From contig JAXGGA010003398.1 in the NCBI GenBank assembly GCA_038373865.1, positions 1-64,000 of the forward strand: a stretch of DNA of 64,000 nucleotides, in the 5' to 3' direction. The position numbers and the translations under genes are program-made. Under the pieces are notes generated by a model. That model ran no database searches. It saw nothing but the letters and a program-made list of their open reading frames with translations, and had not been told where the DNA came from. Of the stretch, positions 13,108 through 24,293 are shown piece by piece (within the stretch, counting starts at the first letter, position 1; the number at the start of each line of letters is the position of its first letter). The stretch comes from Uloborus plumipes. Its lineage: Eukaryota > Arthropoda > Arachnida > Araneae > Uloboridae.

Positions 13108-13992
13108 TAAGATGTAGTACAGGCAGAACACTCGAGTACAGCATGTTTTTTTTCTAGAGTACTTTCTTTCCAAGAGGGATTTCTTTGAAGAATCGTTGAA
13201 GCACCCAAAAGGAGAAATGAACTATTTCCTCTTCGAGCTCCTTTTTTCCAAATTGAACTTTGAAACCTTACAGAAGCCTCTGAAAGGAAAATCAAGAAAA
13301 CTTTAACAACTATGCCCCCAAAATTTCGGATAAATGTGTTTCTGCGGGAAAATCAAAGCAGCGTTTTCCGGCAACTAATGCAAACTGGTCAGACGGAGAC
13401 TTCAAATTTGAAGTTGAATGTACTGTGCCGCAATTTTCCACATCATTTCAAGGTTGGATTAATGTAGGAAGAAATTTGAACAGTGATCGATAAATATGTA
13501 AAAATGACGAAAAATATTTTTGTCCAGCTAGCTAAACATTAATCGAAACACTGTGAGACGGCTCAAATGTTCACCCCTTCTCCCCTAATACATGGTGTGT
13601 CCAAATGAGCCGTTTTTCTTAATAGCTTCTATTTTGAGACTTTGAATATCGCTCTGTCTCATCAACATCTTTTGGCATGTGTATGTGCTGGAATTTCATC
13701 ACCGTTTTCAATAGCAGTCTGTGAGACCTCACCTCCCCTTCAGTGTTACAATTTTGGGCAGTAAAACACATAGGTCTGACGTTAGGTTATCGAGGATGAA
13801 TTTATTTATGAAATCTGCAATATACGCTAGTGATGAAAAATAGTCTAGAAAAAATTGAAAATTATTTGGAATACTTGCAAAAAATAAGCAGTTAATGTTT
13901 TAGAACGATGAAGAGAATAAACTATTAGAAATACGACGCAATAAATACTAGTACTTAAGGTGCAGTCAAAATTTTCCTGCATTATGCTATAT
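13108..13992. other. No recognised feature
   Basis: No supported gene. Sequence at about 13580-13800 is less AT-rich and may be a decayed repeat, but I cannot assign it. Confidence 0.45.
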
Positions 13993-13994
13993 TA

Positions 13995-15212
13995 CACTGA
14001 AGTGACAAAAGTCATGGGATACCTCTTAATATCGTGTCGGCCCTCCTTTTGCCCGGCGAAGTGCAACAACTCGACGTGGCATGGACTCAACAAGTCGTTG
14101 GAAGTCTTCTGCAGGAATATTGAGCCATGCTGTCTCGATAGACGTCCATAATTGTGAAAGCGTTGATGGGGCAGGATTTTGGGCACGAACAGACCTCTCG
14201 ATGGTGTCCCATAAATGCTCAATGGGATTCATGTCGGGCGATCTAGGTGGCCAAATCATTCGTTGGAATTGTCCAGAATTTTCTTCAAACCAATTGCGAA
14301 CAGTTGTGGCCCGGTGACATGGCGCATTGTCATCCATAAAAATCCCATCGTTGTTTGGGTACATGAAGTCCATGAATGGCTGCAAGTGATCTCCAAGTAG
14401 CTGCACATAAGCATTTCCAGTCAATGTTCGGTCCAGTCGCACTAGAGGACCAAGTCCATGCCATGAAAAAACAGCCCACACCATTACGGAGCCACCACCA
14501 GCTTGAACAGTGCCTTGCTGACAGTTTGGGTCCATGGCTTCGTGGGGTCTGCGCCACACTCGAACCCTACCATCGGCTCTTACCAGCTGAAATCGTGACT
14601 CATCGGACCAGGCCACGGTTTTCCATTCATCTAGGGACCAACCGATATGCTCACGTGCCCACGAGAGTCGCTGCAAGCGATGTCGTTCTGTCAGTAAAGG
14701 CACTCCAGTCGGTCTTCTGCTGGAATAGCCCAAGAAATCCAAATTTCTCCGCACAGTTCTAGCAGACACGTCCATTGTACGTCCCACATTGATTTCTACG
14801 GTGATTTGACGCAGTGTTGCTTGTCTGTTAGAATTTACGACTCTTTGCAGACGTCGCCGGTCTCGATCTTTAAGTGCAGGCGGTCGACCACTGCGCTGTC
14901 CATGGTGGGATGTTATGCCTGAAATTTCATACTCTCGGCACACTCTTGACACAGTGGATCTGGGAATGTTGAATTCTCTAACGATTTCCGAAATGGCATG
15001 ACCCATGCGTCTAGCTCCAACTAACATTCCGCGTTCAAAGTCTGTTAATTCACGTCGTGCGGTCATCATCACGTTAAAACCTCTTCACATGAATAACTTG
15101 AACAGAAATGAAAGCTCTGTAAAAGCACTGCGCATTTATACCTGTTCTATGCGATGCTACTGCCATCTGAAAATTTGCATATTGCTATCCCATGACTTTT
15201 GTCACTTCAGTG
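13995..15212 (-). mobile_element. Complete Tc1/mariner element (DD36E type)
   Basis: A 1218 bp element with 27 bp perfect terminal inverted repeats starting CACTGAAGTGACAAAAGTCA, flanked on both sides by TA (13993-13994 and 15213-15214), the duplication made by all Tc1/mariner elements. It holds one minus-strand gene that fills most of its length. Identical TIRs and an unbroken gene suggest recent arrival and possible autonomy, though activity cannot be judged from sequence alone. Confidence 0.95.
14026..15069 (-). CDS. Tc1/mariner transposase, DD36E, intact
   Basis: Transposase that excises and inserts its own element by cut-and-paste at TA dinucleotides in the nucleus. The first true ATG is at 15069, giving 347 residues; an upstream in-frame GTG should not be used. 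Residues about 7-50 form the first helix-turn-helix (FNIPRSTVSRVCREYE), followed by the GRPP linker near residue 61 and a second DNA-binding helix region to about 115. The catalytic triad is visible: D156 in WSDESRF, D247 in MDDNAPCH, E284 in SPDMNPIEHLW. There are 36 residues between the second D and the E, which matches the DD36E (Incomer-type) group rather than classic DD34E Tc1. The length is normal for the family and there are no internal stops or frameshifts. It ends only ~30 bp from the element end. Assignment to Tc1/mariner is certain; the DD36E subgroup rests on spacing. Confidence 0.95.
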   Translation of the reverse strand: MMTARRELTDFERGMLVGARRMGHAISEIVREFNIPRSTVSRVCREYEISGITSHHGQRSGRPPALKDRDRRRLQRVVNSNRQATLRQITVEINVGRTMDVSARTVRRNLDFLGYSSRRPTGVPLLTERHRLQRLSWAREHIGWSLDEWKTVAWSDESRFQLVRADGRVRVWRRPHEAMDPNCQQGTVQAGGGSVMVWAVFSWHGLGPLVRLDRTLTGNAYVQLLGDHLQPFMDFMYPNNDGIFMDDNAPCHRATTVRNWFEENSGQFQRMIWPPRSPDMNPIEHLWDTIERSVRAQNPAPSTLSQLWTSIETAWLNIPAEDFQRLVESMPRRVVALRRAKGGPTRY

Positions 15213-15440
15213 TAAATTTTCTGATATTGAAGTGTTCTGCATATAAAAATAACTAAAATAAAATTATTAATACAAAATATAATTGTTTTGCATTTTTTTA
15301 AAGAGAAAGAAAGCAATATTTAGTAATGGATTTGCAGGTGCATTTCGAAGCAGTTTTTCCGTTTCGGAAAACGGGTATTCTCAGTGCTATCGTTATTGCT
15401 TTTATTTGATTCTTTACTTCCCTAACCTACACATATTGTA

Positions 15441-15715
15441 ATGTAAAGTTTAAATTCAACGTTAAAAATGCACAAATATGCAGGTATACTGCAGACACGT
15501 GTTTCGGGGCTACAAGGAGCCCCTTTTTCAATGCAAGAAGTGTGAGCTTTAGGATGAAGAATCATCCGATAAAAGATCGGATTTTATCGGATGATTCTTC
15601 ATCCTAAAGCTCACACTTCTTGCATTGAAAAAGGGGCTCCTTGTAGCCCCGAAACACGTGTCTGCAGTATACCTGCATATTTGTGCATTTTTAACGTTGA
15701 ATTTAAACTTTACAT
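15441..15715. repeat. Perfect 134 bp inverted repeat with 7-base loop
   Basis: Arms 15441-15574 and 15582-15715 are identical reverse complements by eye over all 134 bases, separated by GATCGGA. Each arm contains a GC-rich stem-loop (GGGGCTCCTTGTAGCCCC) followed by GAAAC, a layout like stem II and the GAAA of hammerhead ribozymes found in Penelope-like elements, but the CTGANGA box is degraded (TTGAAAA). A related, internally deleted copy is at 50867-50960. The sequence after the right arm (ATCGCACAAAGGTATTT) is shared with that copy, so the repeat family extends beyond the hairpin. Confidence 0.9.
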
Positions 15716-15753
15716 CTATCGCACAAAGGTATTTATTTTCTACATTTTGTAAT

Positions 15754-18180
15754 GTTCAGATCCTGGCCCAGCGTTTTCCATTTCAGAGAACGAACAATGG
15801 AATTAGTCCGAGAGCCAGTAACAGATATATATGACCAAGTTCCTCTCAAGTGATAATTAGTAAAACGCAGCAGAAAATCGAACTATGAAGCCTCGTGAAT
15901 GTCAGCTGAGGCTCGGTGGGGGGGATAAGCAGTTGGAACCTCCCACGCTTGAAGAAAAAAAAAAAAAATTCACTCATTTCATCTCGCCTAAAAATTTACC
16001 AGATGATAGCTTATATGTAACTATTGATAAATATATACGTCAGCTGGCTGTATCTTGGTGGAAAAATTGTCAGCTGATACTTTGAAGGTCGTTACGTAGA
16101 AGTTAGCTAGAAGCATTTACTGACTACACTGTTCGACAAAAAAAACCTTGAAAATGCTTCTGGTATTTTGAAGGCTGATTCTTATGTAAAATGACCCCCT
16201 GAATCCGAATATGACCCCCGTTTTCCCCCATCACGTCCCAATTTTTTTTAAAACGCCCCCCTTTTTTTTTTTCATTTTTCCTTAGTTTCAGGGCTATAAT
16301 ATTTTTTTTGGAGGGGAAAGGAGCCTTATATTCACCAATAAATTTTTTTGGATGTCAAGAGAGACTCAAAGTTTAAAATCATGAGCACCGAGAAAAAAAT
16401 CGGGGAATTTGGGGGGGGGGGGGGCGTGGCACCCCAAAATATTTGAAAAATCACCAAAAACGATCTTTTTATTCTACTTTCTTTAAAAAGACCTTTAAAA
16501 CATTTTTTTTGGTGCAGACCCAGAGTATAGGATCCGCTCCTATGGCTCCTGGGTCAGAAAAAATTTTCACGCTGTAAAATTTAAAAAAAAAATAAAATAA
16601 TGCTTTAAAAATCACACTTTACACTCAAGTTTTAAAGCAAGTCTTCAGCCAAAAAAAAAAAAAAAAAAAAACAAATTTGTGGCTGATTCTTATGTAAAAT
16701 GACCCCCTATTTCCAGATATGACCTCAGTTTCCCTCCTCCACCCCCTCTTTCCAGAGAGTCCCCCCCCCCAATTCAGAGTCATTTTACTAATTCGGAGGG
16801 GAAAAGTACATTACGTAACCCGTTAACATAATTCCAAAAGGCAACAGGGGTTCAAAGTTCAAAATCATGTACATGTGTACCAAAAATATAAACTAGGGCG
16901 GTATACCTCCCCCCCCCAAAAAAAAAGAAAAGAAAATTCAATACTCTGATTTTTCACAAAAAAAAAAAAAAAAAAAAAAGGTTTAAACCGTCTCTTAGAA
17001 AACGAGAAAAGAAGATTTTTTTTTTTTTTTTGGGGGGGGGGGGGTACACCGCCATAGTTTATATTTTTGGTACACATGTACATGATTTTGAACTTTGAAC
17101 CTCTGTTGCCTTTTAGAATTATGTTAACGGGTTACGTAATGTACTTTTCCCCTCCGAATTAGTAAAATGACTCTGAATTGGGGGGGGGGGGACTCTCTGG
17201 AAAGAGGGGGTGGAGGGGGGAAACTGAGGTCATATTTGGAAATAGGGAGTCATTTGACATAAGAATCATCCACAATTTTTTTTTTTTTTTTTTGGCTGAA
17301 GACCTGCTTTAAAACTCGAGTGCAAAGTGCGATTTTTAAAGCATTATTTTATTTTTTTAAAAAAATTTTACAGCGTGAAAATTTTTTCTGACCCAGGAGC
17401 CATAGGAGCGGATCCTATATACTCTGGTTCTGCACCGAAAAAAATGTTTTAAAGGTCTTTTTAAAGAAACTAGAATAAAAAGATCGTTTTTGGTGATTTT
17501 TCAAATATGACAATTTTGGGGGGCCACGCCCCCCCTCCCCCCAAGTTCCCCGATTATTTTCTCGGTGCTCATGATTTTAAACTTTGAGTCTCTCTTGACC
17601 TTCAAAAAAATTTATTGGTGAATATAAGGCTCCTTTCCCCTCCAAAAAAAAATATTATAGCCCTGAAACTAAGGAAAAATGAAAAAAAAAGGGGGGGGGC
17701 GTTTAAAAAAAAATTGGGACGTGATGGGGGAAAACGGGGGTCATATTCGGATTCAGGGGGTCATTTTACATAAGAATCAGCCTTCAAAATACCAGAAGCA
17801 TTTTCAAGGTTTTTTTTTGTCGAACAGTGAGTCAGTAAATGCTTCTAGCTAACTTCTACGTAACGACCTTCAAAGTATCAGCTGACAATTTTTCCACCGA
17901 GATACAGCCAGCTGACGTATATATTTATCAATAGTTACATATAAGCTATCATCTGGTAAATTTTTAGGCGAGAGGAAATGAGTGATTTTTTTTTTTTTTT
18001 CTTCAAGCGTGGGAGGTTACAACTACTCATCCCCCCCACTGTGCCGCAGCTGACGGTCATAGGGCTTTATGATACTGTTGTCTGATGCGTATGGCCAATT
18101 ATCTATCGAGAGGAAATAATTAACCAAATTTTCACCTGGCTCTCGTACTAAATATCAGGTAGGAGAAAAAAGATCTGAAC
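15754..18180. repeat. Larger palindrome around foldback copy A
   Basis: Sequence on both sides of the foldback at 16127-17829 is itself an inverted repeat. From 16126 outward to about 15925 it matches 17830 to about 18030 almost perfectly, including CACGCTTGAAG and GTCAGCTGGCTGTATCT. Farther out the match decays to roughly 70% and can be followed to GTTCAGATC at 15754 and GATCTGAAC at 18172-18180. No coding sequence is seen. It could be an older inverted duplication or a composite element holding the foldback at its centre. Confidence 0.75.
16127..17829. mobile_element. Foldback element, copy A
   Basis: A 1.7 kb element that is almost entirely an inverted repeat, from CACTGTTCGACAAAAAAA to its inverse ending GTCGAACAGTG. 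Arms of about 0.8 kb meet at a short unique centre near 16.98 kb. It contains repeated C or G homopolymer runs and A/T runs. It is the same family as 51781-53448 but in opposite orientation, shown by the asymmetric words near the centre (GGCGGTATACCTCC left, GTACACCGCCATAG right). No protein is encoded. Copy A has no clear target duplication because its flanks are themselves palindromic. Confidence 0.9.
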
Positions 18181-18617
18181 AGCAACAGCTCATTATCTTC
18201 TTTGGCCAATACTTGAACAGGTGGAGGATCACTAGCTAAACTGGTTATTTGGTCATTATGACTATTATTTTTTCTTCAACTATTTGTTCCATTTTACTTT
18301 TCAGTACTGCCCCTCAGAATTTTGAACTTGAATATGTACTCGGTTCACGAATAATTTAAATACGTTGAGCTTTTATTACACTTCCTCATTTTCCATTTTT
18401 TTTCAAATAATTTAAAATATTTATTTATTTCTTTATTTGTTTGGTTTTTAATGGATAATTTGCCTTGATATATATGTTTAGGAACCTTGGAAAAATATAA
18501 AAAAAAAATAAATGTCTTATTCCTTTCACTTGCTATTATTTATTTATTAGATTCAGTTTCAACTCTTAATGTCATATTCATTTTATTTCCAGCATTTTTG
18601 CAATTAGAAGTTGCATC
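18181..18617. other. No recognised feature
   Basis: AT-rich spacer between the palindrome and the next MITE, with ATTT-type simple sequence. Nothing coding. Confidence 0.5.
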
Positions 18618-19151
18618 TTAACCCATTTATGCCCAATTTTTTAACAGTTTTTTTTTTTTTTTCAATTTTTATCTGCTTAAAACTCTTACTTGGAATGATT
18701 TTCATTCATTTTACTCATACAATATTTCGCCGTTGCCATATTTATTAAGCTATTTAGCGTTCTATTTATGGGATATTTTGCAGATATGTGAGCAAAATAC
18801 GACCTTACTTGACTTTACTTTTGCAAAGTAACATTATAGAAGGCATCTGTGATCAGTTTTAAGCAACTCATTTTAGAATAGTTTGATTTTATGAAAAAAA
18901 AAACGGTTGCAAAAAAAACTTACTTTTTATGGCTACCCATGCTGGATCATTGCTTGACTGATTTGTCTGAAAATAGCTGCACATAAATAAACTCTGATGT
19001 CCAAATAGTGGCTCTAACTGGTTTATTTAAGAAGAAGGACTATTTAACTTGTGAAAAACAGCTTTAGTAAAAGTATATAACCATTAGAGGTTTTTGTATG
19101 CAGTAACTAACAAGCGTCCCGTTTTTAGGACACTGGGCATAAATGGGTTAA
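18618..19151. mobile_element. piggyBac-like MITE, copy 2
   Basis: TTAA at 18618-18621 and 19148-19151 flanks a 526 bp element with inverted ends CCCATTTATGCCCA and TGGGCATAAATGGG, 14 bp perfect. Near the right end is GCGTCCC-GTTTTTA-GGACAC, the counterpart of the palindrome at the left end of copy 1, so this copy is in opposite orientation to it. No transposase frame. Sequence divergence from copy 1 is large, so they are members of a family, not a recent pair. Confidence 0.85.
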
Positions 19152-19587
19152 ACTAACAGCTGAGAAAAAAAGATTCATGTTAAATGCGGACGCGCTTTGT
19201 AATCAGATGCAACCTTCTACATTTTAAGGTGAAGAAGTAGCAATCTCGGGAATGAAAGCTTTTTCCTGAATGAGAGGCAGAAAAATACTTTGGCTCCTAG
19301 TTAAAATCTACGAAGAGAAACAAGAAGCTTTAAACTTTTAGCTGATTGTTTCAGAAAGATAAGAGGTATTCTATTCGTGTTTGTATTTTGACTTAAACAA
19401 ACTTGAATAATTTAAGAAATATTATCGTCTAAAAAACTTAACACCGGTAATATTTTTATTGTGTCATTGTATACTTACCCATGTATCATTTTAAGTGCTC
19501 CATATTAAAATAACAGTTCTACAATTACTATAAATATAAGTAAACTGTACATTTATATCGAACGGAGAGTTTGGTAAATCTTTAATG

Positions 19588-20112
19588 AAGGCTATAACTG
19601 TAAAAAATATATGTTTTTACAGCATAATACAGCTAATTTTGCAGTAATAAACTGTAAAATTGCTAGTTTCACTGTTTATTACAGTGCAGTGTACAGTTTT
19701 AAACTTTACCATCAGCTGCCAGTATTATACTGTTGTTTTTACAGCATAATACTGTCTGTTTGCGCATTGTACGCCTGGCAGTAACGAACGCTTCCATTTG
19801 AAAAAGGGGAGACAGGTTTAGGATTCTCTCTGCCCGATGCCTTCAGTTTATGTTCGCTTGCTACTTCCTCGTTTCATTTCCCCCCTATTTCGAGGAAGTC
19901 CAAAGAGACTTGGCACTTGCGCAGATACGACGGAATTTTCGAGAAAAAATTTTAGACAGTACAGCTGATTTGATAATATTATTGTGAATTTTACAGTAAT
20001 AAACTGTGAAATATCTAGTTTTAGTTTATTACTGGGCTTTTACAGTTTTCAACTAGAACTTCTGTCGTCAGTATTATACTGTAAGAACAACAGCTTTTTT
20101 TGGCAATGTATA
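19588..20112. repeat. CTGTAAAA-family repeat, interrupted copy
   Basis: Two blocks (about 19588-19760 and 19950-20112) carry the palindromic units CAGTAATAAACTGTAAAATT, the word GCCAGTATTATACTGT and the CAACAG end. Between them is ~190 bp of unrelated, GC-richer sequence (about 19765-19945), either an insertion or the gap between two adjacent copies. Confidence 0.75.
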
Positions 20113-22014
20113 AGTATTTTGATCAACATATTACAATTTTCAAGTAGACATAAAACCTAGAAACTTTGAAAAGCACAGTTATTGTATATTTTGTAGAACT
20201 CTCTTAAGGGACACTAAGTGACATAGCGCTAAATTACAGATGTTGGTAAATTAAGAAATTCTAAAATGTTTTATTTTCCTAATTTAAATAATATGATAAA
20301 CATGTGTAATAATAGAGTTCCTAGTAAATTTTCTGTATATTTATGCTTTCGTCCGCAGCCATTATCTGCTAATGTCTTTCTTAAAGTCTGAAGGATTATG
20401 TGGTATCATTGCAGCAGTAGATTTTTTGACTGGTTCGTGTTATATCTGTTTAGATACATATCGGATTTTGTAATTACATAATGCGTATTTGTGTGTGTGT
20501 GTTTTGACTGTATTGTGTTTGTGGCAGCGTATAACTTTTTAAACTTTTAATGGTTTTCTTCGTTTTGCTTTCGATTTTCTTCTTTCCCTTTCTAGAAAAG
20601 AGTACAATAGCTAAACAATCAGCTTTGGAATAATCAATCAAAAAAAAAAAGTTAAAAACAATGTTTTTGTAATAACATATATACAATGAAAAGTAAAAAG
20701 TAACTTTTAAATGTAGTTTTATTGATGTAATTATCTTTCTTCTAAGGACCAGGTTCTATATTCTTCTAATTATTTTTTACAGTTTCTTTACGCACAAGAA
20801 ACAAGTAAATTACCCAAATCAGTTATAGTTTTAATTTATTCAGATGCCTTAAATTAGTTTCTAATCATTTCTTCATGAAATCCTTTAAAATTTTCTTAGA
20901 ATATCCCATTAGGATTTGGTATTTTAAACGGAAACCAAAAGGACATTTTCTCCATTCATCAGTTTTCACTTACGACCACAAAAGACAGTCATTTGTAGCG
21001 ACCCAGCTGTTAATGAGAAAAATATGTCTTTGAAAAATGAAGATCAAGCAGAGCGTTAAAGGCACAGCGTTTAGTCCCTCGATTAGAGAAGACAGCAGCG
21101 ATTTCCCTAGTGAACTCATTATTTCAGAATTCATCAAAAGAACACATGCTTTTGACATCAGTCAAATAATGCTTGCATAAGAATGAACATTTTTGGCTTT
21201 AATGAGAGTTTAATCAAAAAAATGTATTAAGAATGTAATAAATGTACGTTTAAAGTGTTTTTGAGTTAATTGTAGCGCAAAAAAATTTTTGGTAAGTGTA
21301 GATTAAATGTAATGTGTTAAACATTTGTTGTAATGTCTTAATAGCTATGTTACCGTGAAAGTCCGACAATCTCAGCATTATCTTGTTAATATCAACATTT
21401 ACATAGCAAAGGCATTGCTGAAAAACTGTGTATTTGATGTGAATTACCGGTAAAAGCAATCATTCTCCAATTTTGGTTTTTCACTGCAACAGGTTTACTT
21501 TCAGAAAGACATTGAGTTACATTTCATATGTATGGATAATGCAAAATATACCAGTTTTTCTCAGTAATTTCAACAAAGGGATTTTGAAGCTTTGAATGAC
21601 GTGTGAAAACAGTATGGTATATGCTTTTTATCCACAGCTATGGATTTGGGGAATTTATCCTACTTGCAGTACCCACAAGTGGTAGCAAAAATGTCATCTC
21701 GTAAAAACATATAATTAATAGTTTAGAGAATTCAAACTAAATGTTACTAGTGCAGAGGTTTTGTTTGATGTCTTTTGTGTCACTTATGGAGTCAGCAAAA
21801 CGAGATCAGCACCAATTATTGCTATGTTAGTTAATTAGCTAGTCACTTACATTGATGATATAAATACTATAGTTGCTGCAAAATAAATTAATAGGAAACT
21901 ATGTATGAAAAAGCTGTTAAATAGGTACATCCAAAAATACTACGTTTCTTCGTTTTTCATGAAATATCACGATTTGTTACGATGGAAGAGTATATTTTGT
22001 GATTTTATATTGGG
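20113..22014. other. No recognised feature
   Basis: AT-rich sequence with a short GT repeat at about 20490-20503. No supported gene or repeat. Confidence 0.5.
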
Positions 22015-23654
22015 ATGCGTCAAACATAAACCATATGCATATGTATCAAAAATGTGTTACGAGCATTTCTGTAAAAGCTTCTTATTTTTCACATTAAAAA
22101 AATAATAATAAACCCTCTTTTAATGACAGTAAGGCAAAAAAAAAAAAACATTTTTGCTGTTCTTTGAAGTAAAATTGGCTATGTCAAGTCTTGTGTATAT
22201 TGTCTCAAAAAAAGTACACGCAAGTTTACAAAAGACAAATCGTCCACTTTTTAAATTAAAAGTCAGTTATTTTTCATGGAATTAAAATATTTTGTCGATT
22301 TGAAAACTTGAAAAAGTATATCTACGCATTAGATAAAACGGAAAAATTTAAACTTTAAGCAAATTAAATATCAAAACAAAAACGTGATTCTTCAAACCAT
22401 AAAATGTATCTTTATTTGCCGCAAAATTACATTTTTGTGGCGTTCGTTATTTGATTTGCATGAACCAAAATTTACCAGCACTGAAAAAGTGTTCTGTAAA
22501 AATCTGGATAGTCTACATGCAACGAATGTAAATATGAATGTTAATTTAAGTTAAAATGCAATGGACTTATCAATTTTCTTTTAAAGGTGCTTATGTCATT
22601 CTTAATATTATTTCTACTTTTTGTTCAGTATTTTAAATATCAAGTTATCATACAATGTCACAAAGTCACAATTAAAACAATTGACTCAAATACTAATAGT
22701 AGTACAAAATTAAAATTTATGTGTCCTTTCAATTTATAAAGCTGAGAATGCTAGCAAAAGAGATAGAATGAGTGAGAGTTTTTTTTTTTTTTTTTCATCT
22801 CTTTCGTTGCAAACCAATTTTGAGAAGAAAATAAAAAGACAGAAAGTGTTGCATTTGCACTGGTATTCATATTTCTCCTCGTTTCATGTTTCCAGGACAT
22901 TTAATTTCAAATCACTAGAGGAAAAAAAAAAAAAAAAACATGACCATATCAGAAATGATGTTGAGCAAAACGAACTTTTGGATGAGTTTATAGCGTTTTC
23001 CAGATGGTGAAACGACGTTTCTCTATGGTGGGAATATGCTTAGAGCAATCTCGCCAAACTGATAAGGATAAATGACTTCCTGGTATAAGCTAAAATTCCG
23101 GAAGGGGGAAATGTGAGCCCCCTACTGCTGAAACAAGCGCAGAAAAATCAATCGATTGACACTGCCAGGTCATATGGCACTAACGCATTTCCGGTCTTGC
23201 CTTGACCCCTAACCACTTCGATTACTTCTCCTCTGTTTATTTACTTCTTTTTTTCATACTTTCTTTCTTTATTTCGTTTCCCTCAACATGATCTATTCCC
23301 ATGGATGACTATCGCATGGACGATTAAGTTACGCATGCGCTAAATAGACGCAGCTGGACATCTTATGGTTTGAAGAATCACGTTTTTGTTTTAATATTTA
23401 ATTTGCTTAAAGTTTAAATTTTTCAGCTTTTTCTAATAAGTAGATCTACTTCTTCAAGTTTTCAAATGGACAAAATATTTTAATTCTATAAAAAATAACT
23501 GATTTATAATTTAAAAAATGGACAATTTGTTTTCTGTAAACTTGCGTGTACTTTTTTGGGACAATATACACAAGACTTGACATAGCCAATATTACTTTAA
23601 AGAACAGCATAAATGTTTTTTTTTTTCGCCTTAAGTCATTGAAAAGGATTATTA

Positions 23655-23686
<32 letters not shown>

Positions 23687-23770
23687 TTGAATGTGAAAAA
23701 TAAGAAGCTCTCACATAAATGCTTGTAACACATTTTTTATACATATGCATATGGTTTATGTTTAACGCAT
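22015..23770. mobile_element. Long-TIR element
   Basis: Left arm 22015-22402 (from ATGCGTCAAACATAAACC) matches the inverse of right arm 23363-23770 (ending GGTTTATGTTTAACGCAT) over about 390-400 bp with small indels and substitutions, chiefly in A/T runs. The ~960 bp between the arms carries no recognisable protein. The layout is that of a non-autonomous DNA transposon with long inverted repeats. No exact target-site duplication could be fixed, so the superfamily is unknown. Confidence 0.8.
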
Positions 23771-24054
23771 GACATTATATGAACAGGAAAATTTAATAAA
23801 CTAGGCAAGCACTGATTTATGTCAAGAAACTGAAGCAAATTCTCTTTGTATGTTCTCAGTAACCTTTAACAATTTAGAAGGTTCCTAATGGTTAGTTTGA
23901 GCTCGCTTAAGTGTGGTCGTGGTTTAACCCCATCCTGTGTGACTACTGCAAGAGGATTGTGAATGTAAAGTGTCTTTACATTATCTAAGTACCAATATGT
24001 ACGTATATTGCGTTACAGTACGAATACATACTCTTTAAAAAGTAGATGCTGCTT

Positions 24055-24293
24055 TTACAGTATAACACAGCTAATTTTATAGTAACAAATTGTAAAAAAT
24101 TCCAATTTTACTGTAATAAACTGTAAAACTGCTCATTTTGCTCTAATAAACTGTAAAATTGTATCTTTACAGTAATAAACTGTAAAAATGCTAATTATAA
24201 CTTATTGTCATGCATTTTACAGTTTTAAACTGGAACCTCTGCTGCCAGTATTATACTGTAAAAACAAAACTTAATTTTTTTTTTTTTGCTGTG
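24055..24293. repeat. CTGTAAAA-family repeat
   Basis: About 240 bp with at least four alternating units of the AATAAACTGTAAAA type and the standard right end (GCTGCCAGTATTATACTGTA, then AACTTAATTT, a T-run and GCTGTGTA). It is the cleanest example of the internal ~30 bp periodicity of this family in the window. Confidence 0.8.

Noticed and set aside
14081..14762. Plus-strand open stretches opposite the transposase
   Set aside because: Antisense shadows of the transposase gene; they share no family similarity and overlap one another.
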